A DNA stretch of 64,000 nt from contig NZ_CP107945.1 in assembly GCF_036057275.1 (NCBI RefSeq), positions 2,108,001 to 2,172,000 of the forward strand, given 5' to 3'. Under the pieces are notes generated by a model, which searched no databases, was not told the origin of the DNA, and saw only the letters and a program-made list of their open reading frames with translations. Both the position numbers and the translations under genes were made by a program. Shown here piece after piece: positions 7,142-16,130 of the stretch. Each line of letters begins with the position of its first letter. The first letter of the stretch is position 1. This DNA comes from Streptomyces sp. NBC_00390. GTDB taxonomy: Bacteria; Actinomycetota; Actinomycetes; Streptomycetales; Streptomycetaceae.

Positions 7142-10100
7142 TCAATAGACGTCGCGGACATACCGCTTGTCGGCGGCCAGCTGCTTGACGTAGAGAACCG
7201 CTCCGTCCTCGTCGAGGCCGCCGTGTGCGACTGCGATGTCCCGCAGCGCCTGGTCGACGTCCTTGGCCATCCGCGCGGCATCGCCGCAGACGTAGAAGTG
7301 TGCGCCGTCCTGGAGCCACGACCAGAGCAGGGGACCGTGTTCGCGCATCCGGTCCTGAACGTAGATCTTGGCGCGCTGGTCGCGGGAGAAGGCGGTGTCG
7401 AGGCGGGTGAGGGTGCCATCGGCGAGGAAGGCGGTCAGCTCGTCCTGGTAGTAGAAGTCGGTGGCGCGGTGCTGTTCGCCGAAGAAGAGCCAGCCGGGGG
7501 CTCGGTGGCCACGGGCTCGGCGTTCCTCGAGGAAGCCGATGAAGGGTGCCACTCCGGTCCCGGGGCCGACCATCACCATCGGTGTGTCGGGGTCCGCCGG
7601 GGGCCGGAAGTGCGGGGAGCGCTGGACGAGGACCGGCACCGTGGCGCCGTCGACGGCATCGGCGAGGAACGGCGAGCACACGCCCTTGCGGAGGCGGCCG
7701 TGGACATTCTCGTACCGGACGACGGAGACCGTCAGCGACACCTGGTGCGGGTCCGTGAGCGGGCTGGACGATATCGAGTACAGGCGGGGCTGCAGGCGCT
7801 TGAGGACACCGGCCCACTCGTTCGGGGTGGCGCGGACGGGGTGCTCGGCGACGACGTCCACGGCCTGACGGCCCCAGGACCACCGGGCGAGTTCGCCCTT
7901 GTTGTCGGGGCGCAGCATCTTCTTCAGGTCGCGGTCGCCGGTGCGCTCGGTGATGAAGCCCAGCAGCGCCGGGGTGAGCTTGGTGATGTCCAGGTGCCGG
8001 TGCAAGGCGTCGGTGAGGGGGACCTCGCCGACGCCGGCGACGTCGACAGCGGCGGCCGGGTCGAGACCGGTGACGGCGAGCCATTCGGTCACGAGATCGG
8101 GGCAGTTGACGGGATGCACGCCGAGGGCGTCGCCGACCTCGTAGGCGAGCGGAGTCCCGCTGTCGCTGGTGTCGAAGGTGAACCGCCGGACCTCCTTGCC
8201 CGCGCCGGGGAGGCTGAGGAGCCGGTTGCCGGTGAGCCGCGCGGCGGCGGGGGCCGGCCTGGCGCTGCGGACAGGGGCGGCGGCCGGTGCGGGGGCCGAC
8301 CCGGTCGTCGGTAGTGCGGTGAGGTTGCTGAGGACGTGGTCGAGCCACGCGTGGGCAGGGAGCTCGTAGTCCGGTTCGCAGTCGGTGCGGGGGGCCAGGC
8401 GTACGGCCCCCAGCTCGTCCAGACGCTGGTCCAGGCGACGTCCATGGCCGCAGAAGTCGTCGTACGAGGAGTCCCCGAAGGCCAGGACCGCGTACCGCCT
8501 GCCGTCCATGCGCGGGATGTCCGCAGCGGTCAGGGCGTTCCAGAACCCCGATCCGTTGTCGGGTGCGTCGCCGTCACCGAACGTGCTGGTGATCAACAGG
8601 AGGTCGGCAGCGGGAGGGAGGGCGCGCGGGTCGGTGTCGTCCATGCCGACGAGCTCGGCGCGGTGGCCGGTTGCGGTGAGCCGGTCGGCGGTGGCCGCGG
8701 CGAACTCCTCGGCATTGCCCGTCTGCGAGGCCCACAGGACGACCACCTCACGGCCCTGAGGAGTGGCCTGCGTCGTCGCTTCCTCCGGGCTCTGCGGGGC
8801 ACGCGAGTACATGCCGGCGAGCACGCCGTTCACCCACCGCGCGTGCTCCTCACGGAAAGGCGCACCGGCCGGCAGCACGGGAACGCCGGGCGCGCCTGAT
8901 TCCAGTCCGGCCAGGAAGCCGACCAGGTACTGGCGCTCGTGCTCAAAGAGCACGGGCGGTGGCGCGCCCTCCAGCCCGAGGACCGAGGCCGCGCCGGGCT
9001 GGACGGCGGTCGGCACCATCGCGGCCGGCACCTCGCCGGACGCGGCGACGGGCGCCTGAGCCACGACCACCGGAGTGGCCACCTTGGCCAGCGTCACCGC
9101 GCACACCTTCAACTCAGGCTGGAAGGAGATCGGGTCGACTGCATCGCTGGTCACCGCGTTGATGCTCAGGTACTCCCCGAACAGGTCGTTCCAGTGGAAC
9201 GGTGCGAAGCAGCAGCCCTGCCGCACCCGGTCCGTCAGAACGGCCGGCAGCACGGCGCGGCCGCGCCGGGATGCGATCTCGACCGAATCGCCCTCCCCGA
9301 TCCCCAGCTTTTCGGCGTCCTGCGGATGCAGTTCGACGAACGGCGCCGGGTCGAGCTTGTTGAGCCTGGCGACCTTTCCGGTCTTGGTGAGGGTGTGCCA
9401 CTGGTGCTGGAGCCGCCCGGTGTTGAGGACGAACGGGTAGTCCTCGTCGGGCATTTCCGCGGCCGGGATGTGCGGGCGGGCGAAGAAGACGGCCCGTCCG
9501 CCTGCCGTCGGGAACACCGGGCCGTTGCCGTCCTCGCCCAGATAGCGGATCGGGTTGCGGTCCGGGCCATCGGTGGTCGCGGCGGGCCACTGGACGGGAG
9601 TGGCGCGCAGCCGCTCGTACGTCACGCCCCGCAGGTCGTAGCCGGTCTTCGGGTTCGCGGCGCGCTTGATCTCCTCGAAGATCTCCTCGGCGCCGGTGTA
9701 GGAGAAGGCATCGGCGTATCCCATCTCGCAGGCGATACGCGCGATGATCCGCCAGTCCGCGAGCGCCTCCCCCGGCGGGTCCACGGCCGGCTGGGCGAGG
9801 GTGAGGTTGCGTTCGCTGTTGATCAGTACGCCCTCGGTCTCGGTCCACAGGGCGCCCGGCAGCATGACGTCGGCGTAGGCGTTGGTCTCGGTGTCGGTGA
9901 AAACGTCCTGCGTGATGACGAGTTCGGCCGCTTCCAGACCCTCGATGACCGTCCTGCGGTTGGCGACCGAGGCGACCGGGTTGGTGCAGATGATCCAGCA
10001 GGCTTTGATCTCGCCGTCCGCCATCCGCTGGAACATCTCGACGGTGCCCTTGCCCGATCCGTCCTTGCGCACCGTGCCGGGCTCGAGGTCCCACAACTCC

Positions 10101-11230
10101 TCCACGAAGGCGCGGTCCTCGTCCACCAGCACCGACCGCTGACCGGGCAGTCCGGGGCCCATGTAGCCCATCTCGCGGCCGCCCATGGCGTTGGGCTGAC
10201 CGGTGAGGGAGAACGGACCGCTGCCAGGGCGGCATATCGCGCCGGTGGCCAGGTGCAGATTGATCAGGGCATTGGTGTTCCAGGTGCCGTGGGTGGACTG
10301 GTTGAGCCCCATGGTCCAGCAGCTCATCCACTCCCCCGCCGCGCCGATCAGCTGCGCCGCCCGGCGGATGTCCGCCTCCGGGATGCCGGTGATCTCGGCG
10401 ACCTTTGCGGGCGGGTAGTCCGCAAGGAACTCCGGCATCGCCTCCCAGCCCTCGGTGCGCTCCGCGATGAAGCCGGCGTCCGTGTCGCCGTTCTCCACCA
10501 GCAGGTGCAGCAGGCCGTTGAGCAGAGCCAGGTCGGTCCCCGGCTTGATCTGCAGGAAGAGGTCGGCCTTGTCGGCGGTGGCGCTGCGCCGCGGGTCGAC
10601 GACGATCAGCTTGGCCCCCGCCTTCACCCGTTCCATCAGCCGCAGGAACAGGATCGGGTGGCAGTCCGCCATGTTGGAGCCGATGACGAAGAAGACATCC
10701 GCGTGTTCGAAGTCCTGGTAGGAACCGGGCGGGCCGTCGGCGCCGAGGGAGAGCTTGTAGCCGGTGCCCGCGCTCGCCATGCACAGACGGGAGTTGGACT
10801 CGATCTGATTGGTGCGGACAAAGCCCTTGGCCAGCTTGTTGGCCAGGTACTGGGCCTCCAGGCTCATCTGCCCGGAAACGTAGAACGCGACAGCGTCCGG
10901 GCCGTGCTCGTCGATGATCGCCCGCAGCCGCCCGGCCGTCCGCGTGATCACCTCGTCCACACCGGCGGACACCGGCTCGGCCCCTCGCTCGGGACGCGTC
11001 AGTGCGGTGGTCATGCGGCCCGGGGCGGCGAGCATGTCGGCCGTCGTCGCACCCTTGGTGCAGAGCCTGCCGAAGTTGGCGGGGTGGGCCTTGTCGCCCG
11101 ATGCCTTGAGGACCTTGCGACGGCCGTCGGGGCCGGAGGCGATGTCGAGGACCATGCCGCAGCCCACACCGCAGTACGAGCAGACCGTCCGCACCTGGGA
11201 GGCGGCCGTCGACGAGTCCTGTGGGGGCAC
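7142..11230 (-). CDS. NasA-CysJ fusion: assimilatory nitrate reductase with diflavin reductase
   Basis: This 1362-residue multidomain enzyme begins with a molybdopterin oxidoreductase of the NasA type (residues 1-720). It has a [4Fe-4S] motif (C17, C20, C24, C57 in [10 protein letters not shown]...RLCTKG) and the likely Mo-ligand C150 in [12 protein letters not shown] variable linker follows. A flavodoxin-like FMN domain ([12 protein letters not shown], about 850-1000) and a CysJ/P450-reductase FAD-NADPH module come next (RLYSISSSP for [18 protein letters not shown] for NADPH). One chain can therefore take electrons from NADPH via FAD, FMN and Fe-S to molybdenum, reducing nitrate to nitrite for assimilation; this layout is known as a bifunctional nitrate reductase / sulfite reductase flavoprotein. 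The GTG start has AGAGG eight bases upstream. Converging modBC supplies its molybdenum. Sulfite as a substrate is unlikely, since no siroheme domain is present. Confidence 0.93.
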   Translation of the reverse strand: MPPQDSSTAASQVRTVCSYCGVGCGMVLDIASGPDGRRKVLKASGDKAHPANFGRLCTKGATTADMLAAPGRMTTALTRPERGAEPVSAGVDEVITRTAGRLRAIIDEHGPDAVAFYVSGQMSLEAQYLANKLAKGFVRTNQIESNSRLCMASAGTGYKLSLGADGPPGSYQDFEHADVFFVIGSNMADCHPILFLRLMERVKAGAKLIVVDPRRSATADKADLFLQIKPGTDLALLNGLLHLLVENGDTDAGFIAERTEGWEAMPEFLADYPPAKVAEITGIPEADIRRAAQLIGAAGEWMSCWTMGLNQSTHGTWNTNALINLHLATGAICRPGSGPFSLTGQPNAMGGREMGYMGPGLPGQRSVLVDEDRAFVEELWDLEPGTVRKDGSGKGTVEMFQRMADGEIKACWIICTNPVASVANRRTVIEGLEAAELVITQDVFTDTETNAYADVMLPGALWTETEGVLINSERNLTLAQPAVDPPGEALADWRIIARIACEMGYADAFSYTGAEEIFEEIKRAANPKTGYDLRGVTYERLRATPVQWPAATTDGPDRNPIRYLGEDGNGPVFPTAGGRAVFFARPHIPAAEMPDEDYPFVLNTGRLQHQWHTLTKTGKVARLNKLDPAPFVELHPQDAEKLGIGEGDSVEIASRRGRAVLPAVLTDRVRQGCCFAPFHWNDLFGEYLSINAVTSDAVDPISFQPELKVCAVTLAKVATPVVVAQAPVAASGEVPAAMVPTAVQPGAASVLGLEGAPPPVLFEHERQYLVGFLAGLESGAPGVPVLPAGAPFREEHARWVNGVLAGMYSRAPQSPEEATTQATPQGREVVVLWASQTGNAEEFAAATADRLTATGHRAELVGMDDTDPRALPPAADLLLITSTFGDGDAPDNGSGFWNALTAADIPRMDGRRYAVLAFGDSSYDDFCGHGRRLDQRLDELGAVRLAPRTDCEPDYELPAHAWLDHVLSNLTALPTTGSAPAPAAAPVRSARPAPAAARLTGNRLLSLPGAGKEVRRFTFDTSDSGTPLAYEVGDALGVHPVNCPDLVTEWLAVTGLDPAAAVDVAGVGEVPLTDALHRHLDITKLTPALLGFITERTGDRDLKKMLRPDNKGELARWSWGRQAVDVVAEHPVRATPNEWAGVLKRLQPRLYSISSSPLTDPHQVSLTVSVVRYENVHGRLRKGVCSPFLADAVDGATVPVLVQRSPHFRPPADPDTPMVMVGPGTGVAPFIGFLEERRARGHRAPGWLFFGEQHRATDFYYQDELTAFLADGTLTRLDTAFSRDQRAKIYVQDRMREHGPLLWSWLQDGAHFYVCGDAARMAKDVDQALRDIAVAHGGLDEDGAVLYVKQLAADKRYVRDVY

Positions 11231-11629
11231 CGGATGGCCTCTCTGTTGATCGAACGTGCCCTCGACAGTACGAAACGCCCATTACGGAGATGTGACCTCG
11301 GCCGATCATGGGCAGTAACGCTCGTCACACACCCGCCGGACCGCCACTGTGAGGATCAGCAGGATTCGGCATCTGTCAGGTGGAGCCGCAGCACGCTGCG
11401 CATATGCCGTGCGTTTGGGGCGGGGCCCGTTTGCGATCTCCACCGCACTGGAAGCAGCAGGGCCGCGCCCGTGCCCGTGCCATTGCGGGCGGGCAGATCG
11501 GCTGGGGACAGGTCCCCCCGTCCCCTCGGCGTAACACTGTGAGCAAGCGGGCACGAGGCGGGCAAGGGCGGCGTTCCCGAAGGTCACATCGCCGTGCCCG
11601 ACCGTGCCGCGCAGGCTCAGCGGACCTGC
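11231..11629. other. Upstream region of the nitrate reductase gene; no gene seen
   Basis: No frame on either strand has coherent codon use. The part next to the reductase start holds two GTnAC-containing elements (see next entry) and presumably its promoter. The rest, up to the MerR promoter, shows nothing recognisable. Confidence 0.5.
11281..11328 (-). promoter_or_regulatory. Candidate GlnR-type nitrogen control site
   Basis: On the minus strand GTCAC-N6-GTAAT occupies 11296-11281, close to the actinobacterial GlnR half-box pattern (GTnAC-N6-GnAAC/T). A second pair of GTnAC-like elements, GTAAC and GTCAC, lies at 11315-11319 and 11324-11328 with four-base spacing. The sites lie 51-98 bp upstream of the nitrate reductase start. 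GlnR is known to control nitrate assimilation genes in Streptomyces. The match is imperfect. Confidence 0.3.
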
Positions 11630-11656
11630 TTGAGTCTCCCGTAGGAGGAGACGCGA
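11630..11656 (+). promoter_or_regulatory. MerR-type promoter/operator dyad
   Basis: TTGAGT at 11630-11635 serves as -35. The dyad GTCTCC (11634-11639) / GGAGAC (11647-11652) sits immediately downstream, inside the long spacer, as expected for MerR regulators that remodel an overlong promoter spacer. The downstream arm also contains the purine-rich GGAGGAG. It lies just upstream of the merR-type gene, suggesting autoregulation. Confidence 0.5.
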
Positions 11657-11666
11657 GGGTGGGGGC

Positions 11667-12188
11667 ATGAACGACGGCGACGCGCTGTACTCGATCGGTG
11701 ACCTGGCCCGGCGGACCGGCCTGACGGTCAAGGTCATCCGGTTCTACTCCGATTCCGGCATCGTGCCGCCGACCGAGCGCAGCCCGGCCGGCTACCGCCG
11801 CTACGGCATCGACGCCGTCGCACGCCTGGACCTCGTGCGCACCCTGCGCGACCTGGGTCTCGGCCTCCCCACGATCCGGAAGGTCGTGGACCGGGAGATC
11901 TCGCTCCCTCAGCTCGCCGCAGCGCACGCCGAAGCCCTGGAGGTGCAGATCCGCACCCTGCGTGTGCGACGCGCGGTACTGACAGCGGTGGCCCGACGTG
12001 GCTCCGACCCCGAGGAGTTGGATCTCATGCACAAACTGGCCAGGCTCTCCGAGGACGAACGACAGCGTCTGATCGACGACTTCCTCGGCACCGTCTTCGA
12101 CGGCCTGCACGACCACCCCGCATTCGCCGCGGTGACCCGCTCGATGCTGCGCCGACCCGCCGCGGTACGCACGGACCGTGCCTCGTGA
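11667..12188 (+). CDS. MerR-family transcriptional regulator
   Basis: This 173-residue regulator has an N-terminal MerR winged helix: YSIGDLARRTGLTVKVIRFY (residues 7-26), then SDSGIVPPTERSPAGYRRY with the typical R-x-x-x-GYR-x-Y wing, and RLDLVRTLRDLGLGLPTIRK. An alpha-helical dimerisation region (residues 70-115) follows, then a short C-terminal helix-rich part that may bind a ligand or partner. No cysteine cluster for metal sensing is visible, so a small-molecule effector is more likely than a metal. A promoter with an internal dyad precedes the gene. It converges on the phosphopantetheinyl transferase gene with only four bases between stops, at the border between the nitrogen/molybdenum block and the polyketide cluster. 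The regulated genes are unknown. Confidence 0.9.
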   Translation: MNDGDALYSIGDLARRTGLTVKVIRFYSDSGIVPPTERSPAGYRRYGIDAVARLDLVRTLRDLGLGLPTIRKVVDREISLPQLAAAHAEALEVQIRTLRVRRAVLTAVARRGSDPEELDLMHKLARLSEDERQRLIDDFLGTVFDGLHDHPAFAAVTRSMLRRPAAVRTDRAS

Positions 12189-12192
12189 CCGA

Positions 12193-12915
12193 TCAGCGAA
12201 TGTGCACACCGGGCGGAGCCGCCGCACTCGACACGCCGTCGCCAACCTTGCACGAGCTCGTTGTCATGAGGGAAATAGCGGTGATCAGCAGACCCTTGTG
12301 GGCCAGCCACCTGCCTTCGAGGCGGTCGGTCGGTGGCCTGCGTGGGGGGTGGTGCGGCAGACGGAGCTGCGCGGTGAACGTGGTGACGCCGACGTCGAAG
12401 GAGATGTCGGCGTCTTCGAACTCCAGGCGCTGTCCCGTGTACGGGTACCAGCTCTTGTAGACGCATTCCTTCATGCCGAACAGCAGGCGATCCCAGTGGA
12501 CTTCGGGCGCGGCACGACGCATTCTGCGTATCCTCCGCTGTTCTTCGGGCAGTGCGATGGACTCCAGGATTCCCTCCGGCAGCGGCAAGTTCGGCTCGGC
12601 GTCGATGCCCAGCAGCATCACATCGGTGGTGCGGGCGAGTGCCGCTGCGCGGTACCCGGCGCAGTGGGTGATGCTGCCGACGACTCCCTCGGGCCACTGA
12701 GGGGCGCCGTGGTGGTTGGGAAGGATGGGCCGGGGCGGCAGGCCGAGCTTGCCGAGGGCCTCGCGGGCGCACCGTCGGGCGGTGGTGAACTCGCGCTTCC
12801 GGGATTCCACCGACTTCTCGATGAGTCGGCGCTCCGCCGGGAAGAGGACCGTTCCCAGCGGGTCGCGGAAGGCCTCCGAGACGGCGACATGGCTCGGGAG
12901 GATGCGTTCGATCAT
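12193..12915 (-). CDS. Sfp/EntD-type 4'-phosphopantetheinyl transferase
   Basis: This 240-residue enzyme transfers the phosphopantetheine arm of CoA to carrier-protein serines. Visible motifs are the N-terminal substrate part (FPAERRLIEKSVESRKREFT), GSITHCAGYRAAAL, the Mg-binding LGIDAEPN (GxDxE), and the FGMKECVYKSWYP block equivalent to WxxKEAxxK. The pattern with ITHC and KECVYK is that of the EntD-like subgroup. The ATG at 12915 overlaps the stop of the phosphoesterase gene as ATGA, so translation is probably coupled; a longer GTG frame to 12993 would run deep into that gene and is less likely. It lies in the same minus-strand group as the P450 and SDR and is the natural candidate to activate the ACPs of the adjacent PKS, though such enzymes are often promiscuous and serve several clusters. 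Confidence 0.94.
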   Translation of the reverse strand: MIERILPSHVAVSEAFRDPLGTVLFPAERRLIEKSVESRKREFTTARRCAREALGKLGLPPRPILPNHHGAPQWPEGVVGSITHCAGYRAAALARTTDVMLLGIDAEPNLPLPEGILESIALPEEQRRIRRMRRAAPEVHWDRLLFGMKECVYKSWYPYTGQRLEFEDADISFDVGVTTFTAQLRLPHHPPRRPPTDRLEGRWLAHKGLLITAISLMTTSSCKVGDGVSSAAAPPGVHIR

Positions 12916-13769
12916 GAGTGCCGCCCCCCGGGTGCGGGCTCTTGCGGGAGAATGCGGCGCAACCCTACGGCGGGGTGGCCGGGACGATGCCATTCACGTG
13001 GGTAGCCGACGGAGACTTCCTCGAACCTCACCCCGTCGTGCCAGGTCGTGCGCGGGATGTGCAGATGCCCGTAGACGACGGTGTGTGCCCGGAAGCGGCG
13101 GTGCCATTCCGCAGTGCGCACGGTGCCGCACCACTGCGCGAATTCGGGGTGTCTCAGAACGTGGGTGGGCTCGCGGACGAGTGGATAGTGGTTGATGAGC
13201 ACGGTCGGCAACGCCGGGTCGCATGCCGACAGACGTTGCTCGGTCTCCACGACTCTCGCATCGCACCAGGCCTCTCGGCTGGGGTAGGGGTCGGGGTGCA
13301 GGAGGTACTCGTCGGTGCAGACGACGCCCCGGCTGTGGGCAACGGCCAGGGACTCTTCCTTGGTGTCGGTGCCCGGAGCCCGGAAGGTGTAGTCGTAGAG
13401 AACGAACAGCGGCGCCACTGTGACCGGCCCGCCCGGCCCGTCCCACAGGGCATACGGGTCCTCGGGAGTGAGGATGCCGAGGCTTCTGCACAGTTCCACG
13501 AGATGCTCGTACCGTTGCCGCCCGCGCAGTTGCAGGGGGTCATCCGGGGGTGTCCACAGTTCGTGATTGCCAGGGGCCCAGATGACCTGGGCGAACCTGT
13601 CACTCAAGGCAGTGAGCGCCCAGGCGATGTCGTGGGAGAACTCACCCACGTCGCCTGCGACGATCAGCCAGTCCTCATCGGATATCGGTCGTAGCTCCTC
13701 CACGATCTTGCGGTTCTCCGCGTGATTGACATGGAGGTCGCTGATGGCCAGCAGGTTTCCCCGGCTCAT
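12912..13769 (-). CDS. Calcineurin-like metallophosphoesterase
   Basis: This 285-residue protein carries all metallophosphoesterase motifs in order: ISDLHVN (DxH), VAGDVGEF (GDx), APGNHELW (GNHE), INHYPLV (H) and VYGHLHIPR (GHxH). It should bind two metal ions. The core matches a bacterial subgroup often found beside phosphopantetheinyl transferase genes in Streptomyces. Both ends overlap neighbours as ATGA: its start with the stop of the mutase fragment, its stop with the start of the transferase. This is strong evidence for a single translation-coupled unit. The substrate is unknown. Given the partner, a role in CoA/phosphopantetheine or 3',5'-ADP turnover is a possibility, but nothing in the sequence proves it. 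Confidence 0.92.
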   Translation of the reverse strand: MSRGNLLAISDLHVNHAENRKIVEELRPISDEDWLIVAGDVGEFSHDIAWALTALSDRFAQVIWAPGNHELWTPPDDPLQLRGRQRYEHLVELCRSLGILTPEDPYALWDGPGGPVTVAPLFVLYDYTFRAPGTDTKEESLAVAHSRGVVCTDEYLLHPDPYPSREAWCDARVVETEQRLSACDPALPTVLINHYPLVREPTHVLRHPEFAQWCGTVRTAEWHRRFRAHTVVYGHLHIPRTTWHDGVRFEEVSVGYPREWHRPGHPAVGLRRILPQEPAPGGRHS

Positions 13770-14233
13770 ACGTCCTTCACTGGTCCTCTGTCTGGTGCGA
13801 GTTGCGCGGGTCGGCAGGCTCTGCGAGTAGGGGCGGCGCTGTGGTGGCCCATCCGGGTCGGCAGGTCGAAGGCCGCCGGCAGACCCGTCGTACCGTTCGC
13901 GATCAGCTGCTTGTACCGGGCGTCGGACCCGACGGCCGTGCCGAGACCGGCGTACTGGCGCATCGTCCACGGCCGCCCGGTGTGCGTCGACGGGTGGGCA
14001 CCCCGCGTGAAGAGGCTGGTGCCGGGCTCGCCCGGCTTGTCGGTCGGCTCCCACCCCGCGAGCGCGTCCGGTCCATGGACCGGCTCCATGCGCAGCCCGG
14101 ACTCGGACTCGCGTGCCGCATGCGGTGCGTCGATGACGGTTCCTCCCATGACGGTCTCGATGTGTGCGATGACGAGGTCGACCACCCGACGTGCGGCGGC
14201 CGAGTAGGGGTTCACCGGCTTCCGGTTGCTCAT
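13766..14233 (-). pseudogene. Truncated methylmalonyl-CoA mutase large-subunit N-terminus
   Basis: The 155-codon frame contains a segment clearly related to the substrate-binding start of B12-dependent methylmalonyl-CoA mutases: GRPWTMRQYAGLGTAVGSDA followed by RYKQLIANGTTGLPAAFDLP and TRMGHHSAAP. A full mutase has 500-730 residues; here similarity stops right after this segment and the last 20 residues are unrelated. The barrel, the rest of the active site and the B12 domain are absent, so it cannot be an active mutase. Yet the frame is intact, starts with a GGAG site, and overlaps the next gene by ATGA, so it is probably translated. It may be a decayed precursor-supply gene or a remnant used as a translation leader. 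The first 40 residues could be a divergent mutase N-terminus. Confidence 0.7.
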
Positions 14234-14235
14234 CG

Positions 14236-14274
14236 GCTCCACGATTCCGGCATGCCTCGCCGGAATCGTGGAGC
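14236..14274. repeat. 16-bp perfect inverted repeat (hairpin) before the mutase fragment
   Basis: Arms 14236-14251 and 14259-14274 (GCTCCACGATTCCGGC and its complement) flank a seven-base loop. On the minus strand the 3' arm carries the GGAG of the mutase fragment and ends two bases before its ATG at 14233, so the stem would hide the ribosome site. It could be a terminator for the upstream SDR gene, a translational switch, or a protein-binding palindrome. No run of T follows. Confidence 0.8.
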
Positions 14275-14380
14275 GACTGTGCGACCTCCGGCCCCGGCTG
14301 GGCCGCGGCCGGAGCGAATGCCTGCCGGAGCCGTACGGAACCGGTCGCGGGCGCTGTCGGGGTGGTGTTCCGCCGCGCCG

Positions 14381-15379
14381 CTATCCCCCGGTGCCGGTCG
14401 GGGTCCGTCGTCCTCGCAGCTCTTCGCCCAGCTTCCGCATTCCCTCTTCGAAGCCGATCCGCGGGCGGTACCCGAACTCGGATCGGAGCCTTTCGCTGGA
14501 GAAGCCCTGCTCTGTCGTCAATATGTCCACCGCCAGCCTGGTCAGCGGCGGACTCGATCGAAGACGGAGCCCGCGATAGGTGGCCTCGATCGCCCATGCG
14601 GCCGTGTACGCGACACGGCGGGGAATCCGGACGAAGCGCGGCTGCGGCAGGCCTGCGATCTCGGCCAGGCGCTCGAAGTAGGTCTGCCAGCTGACCGTTG
14701 AATCATCGGTGATGTTGAATGCCCGGCCCACGCTCCGCGCGTCGGACGCGACGAGCAGAATCGCGTCCACGGCGTTCGTGACCTCGGTGAGCCCCGCCGA
14801 ACGGTCTGCCGGGAGCATGGGGACACCTTGGCGCAGCAGCTCCAGCGCGTCATCCACGAAGGTGCGCGAACGCGGTCCGTACAGGCTGGCCGGCCGCACC
14901 ACGACGGTGGGCAGATCGTGCTTGTCGACGAACTGCCACAGCAGTTCCTCGGCCTCGATCTTGGTGTCGCCGTAGAGGAATCCACGCCGACGCAGCGGCG
15001 CGCTCTCGTCGACGGGGCGATCGGGGTGGCCGTAGACGTCTGTCGAGCTGACGTGCACGAACAGGCCCACACCCGCCGCACTACTGGCCTCCAGCAGATT
15101 CTGCAGGCTGGTCACGTTGGCGGCTCGGAACTCGTCCCAGGTGCCCCAGTCCTTGACCAGTGCGGCACAGTGGAATACGCGGTCGAAACCCTCGAGGCAG
15201 CGCGTGAGCGAACTGCGGTCCAGGAGGTCGGCCTCCACGACGTCGACCCCTAGGCGGTCGAGGTGGCTGCGGTCGCTGGACCTGCGTACCAGGGCCGTCA
15301 CGTTCTCGCCGGCGGCGAGAAGACCCTCCACGAGATGGCTTCCCAGGAATCCGCTGGCCCCGGTCACCAGGTTGCGCAT
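14381..15379 (-). CDS. Extended SDR: NAD-dependent epimerase/dehydratase, 3-beta-HSD/ketoreductase-like
   Basis: This 332-residue enzyme has a Rossmann dinucleotide site at residues 6-13 (TGASGFLG), acidic VEADLLDR, VFHCAALV, catalytic Ser in HVSSTDVYG and the YGDTK (YxxxK) pair, then VVVRPASLYGPR. It belongs to the extended SDR group containing 3-beta-hydroxysteroid dehydrogenases, sugar epimerases and the Caulobacter-type 3-oxosphinganine reductase (CerR). AAGGA at 15386-15390 supports the ATG at 15379; a GTG at 15403 is less likely. It lies between the DUF2867 gene and the mutase fragment on the same strand as the P450. In a cluster with an alpha-oxoamine synthase, reduction of the resulting alpha-amino ketone to an amino alcohol is an attractive role, but sugar or other keto substrates remain possible. 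Confidence 0.88.
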   Translation of the reverse strand: MRNLVTGASGFLGSHLVEGLLAAGENVTALVRRSSDRSHLDRLGVDVVEADLLDRSSLTRCLEGFDRVFHCAALVKDWGTWDEFRAANVTSLQNLLEASSAAGVGLFVHVSSTDVYGHPDRPVDESAPLRRRGFLYGDTKIEAEELLWQFVDKHDLPTVVVRPASLYGPRSRTFVDDALELLRQGVPMLPADRSAGLTEVTNAVDAILLVASDARSVGRAFNITDDSTVSWQTYFERLAEIAGLPQPRFVRIPRRVAYTAAWAIEATYRGLRLRSSPPLTRLAVDILTTEQGFSSERLRSEFGYRPRIGFEEGMRKLGEELRGRRTPTGTGG

Positions 15380-15551
15380 GTCTTGTCCTTCTTTCGGAAG
15401 CACATATGGACTCGGCGGCTGGTGAAGACCGCGGAGTCCACCTGCTCGTTGGTGTGCGCCGCATCGAAGACGGGCTGTCGGCGACGGTCCGGAGCATCTC
15501 TACGAACTCGGCGACGTCTGTCTGTCGCCGAGCCGTCGAATCCGGGTGACA

Positions 15552-16130
15552 TCAGGCGTACTTCGACCAGTTGCGGCCGATCCCGCGAACGAGAGAGGGA
15601 ACCACCAATGTGCGCCGGAACGGCGTGATTCCGGCCATATAGGCCTTCCCGAACCATCCGTTGGGTCGCACCAACGCGGCCATCTCGCCGCGATAGCCGC
15701 CGGACCCGTCCGGTACCCAACCGATGTGCATCACCACGTGCACGGTCTTGTTGGCCATTTCGGCCGCCCACTCCGTCTCGGCCTGATAGATGGAACGGAG
15801 TGGGACCACCGCGAAGTCGGGTCCGCGTGGCCCGTCGCGCAGATCGTCCGGCAACCGGTCACGCAGCGACGCCACTCGTTTGCCGACGCCGTCTTCGGAT
15901 CGGTCCAGGCGGAACAGCGCACCGAGCTTCCAGCGAATCGCGAACAGGACGCGAAGCACGGCAGCGGACATCTCTGAGTCGTCGTCCGAAGTGAACTGCT
16001 TCACCAGTCGCGGCAGATCGTCCGGCCCGCCCGGCGTCGGCAGTGCCCACACGTCCTCGAGTGTGAAGTCCTGTGTGAACTCATGGATACGCCAGGGCCG
16101 GGCGGTATACATGTCGTTCGGAATCCTCAT
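15552..16130 (-). CDS. DUF2867-family protein
   Basis: The 192-residue protein has the features of DUF2867: an acidic WALPTPGGPDDLPRLVKQF start, a central LFAIRWKLGALFRLD, and a basic WFGKAYMAGITPFRRTLVVPS end. The family's function is unknown; in many actinobacteria it is fused or adjacent to NAD(P)-binding SDR proteins, and its fold is thought to be related to lipid- or ligand-binding START-like domains. Its ATG overlaps the stop of the P450 gene as ATGA, so the two are translation-coupled, and an extended SDR follows 172 bp downstream. The arrangement suggests the protein acts with the P450/SDR pair on the polyketide, perhaps as a ligand-holding accessory. That is inference. Confidence 0.82.
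   Translation of the reverse strand: MRIPNDMYTARPWRIHEFTQDFTLEDVWALPTPGGPDDLPRLVKQFTSDDDSEMSAAVLRVLFAIRWKLGALFRLDRSEDGVGKRVASLRDRLPDDLRDGPRGPDFAVVPLRSIYQAETEWAAEMANKTVHVVMHIGWVPDGSGGYRGEMAALVRPNGWFGKAYMAGITPFRRTLVVPSLVRGIGRNWSKYA

Noticed and set aside
8939..11542. 867-codon plus-strand open frame opposite the nitrate reductase
   Set aside because: It is the antisense shadow of a GC-rich gene. Its translation is low-complexity and matches no family, while the minus strand encodes a complete enzyme with all motifs.
12916..12993. N-terminal extension of the phosphopantetheinyl transferase to GTG 12993
   Set aside because: The added residues are Arg/Pro-rich and lie inside the phosphoesterase gene; the ATGA overlap at 12915 is the better start.
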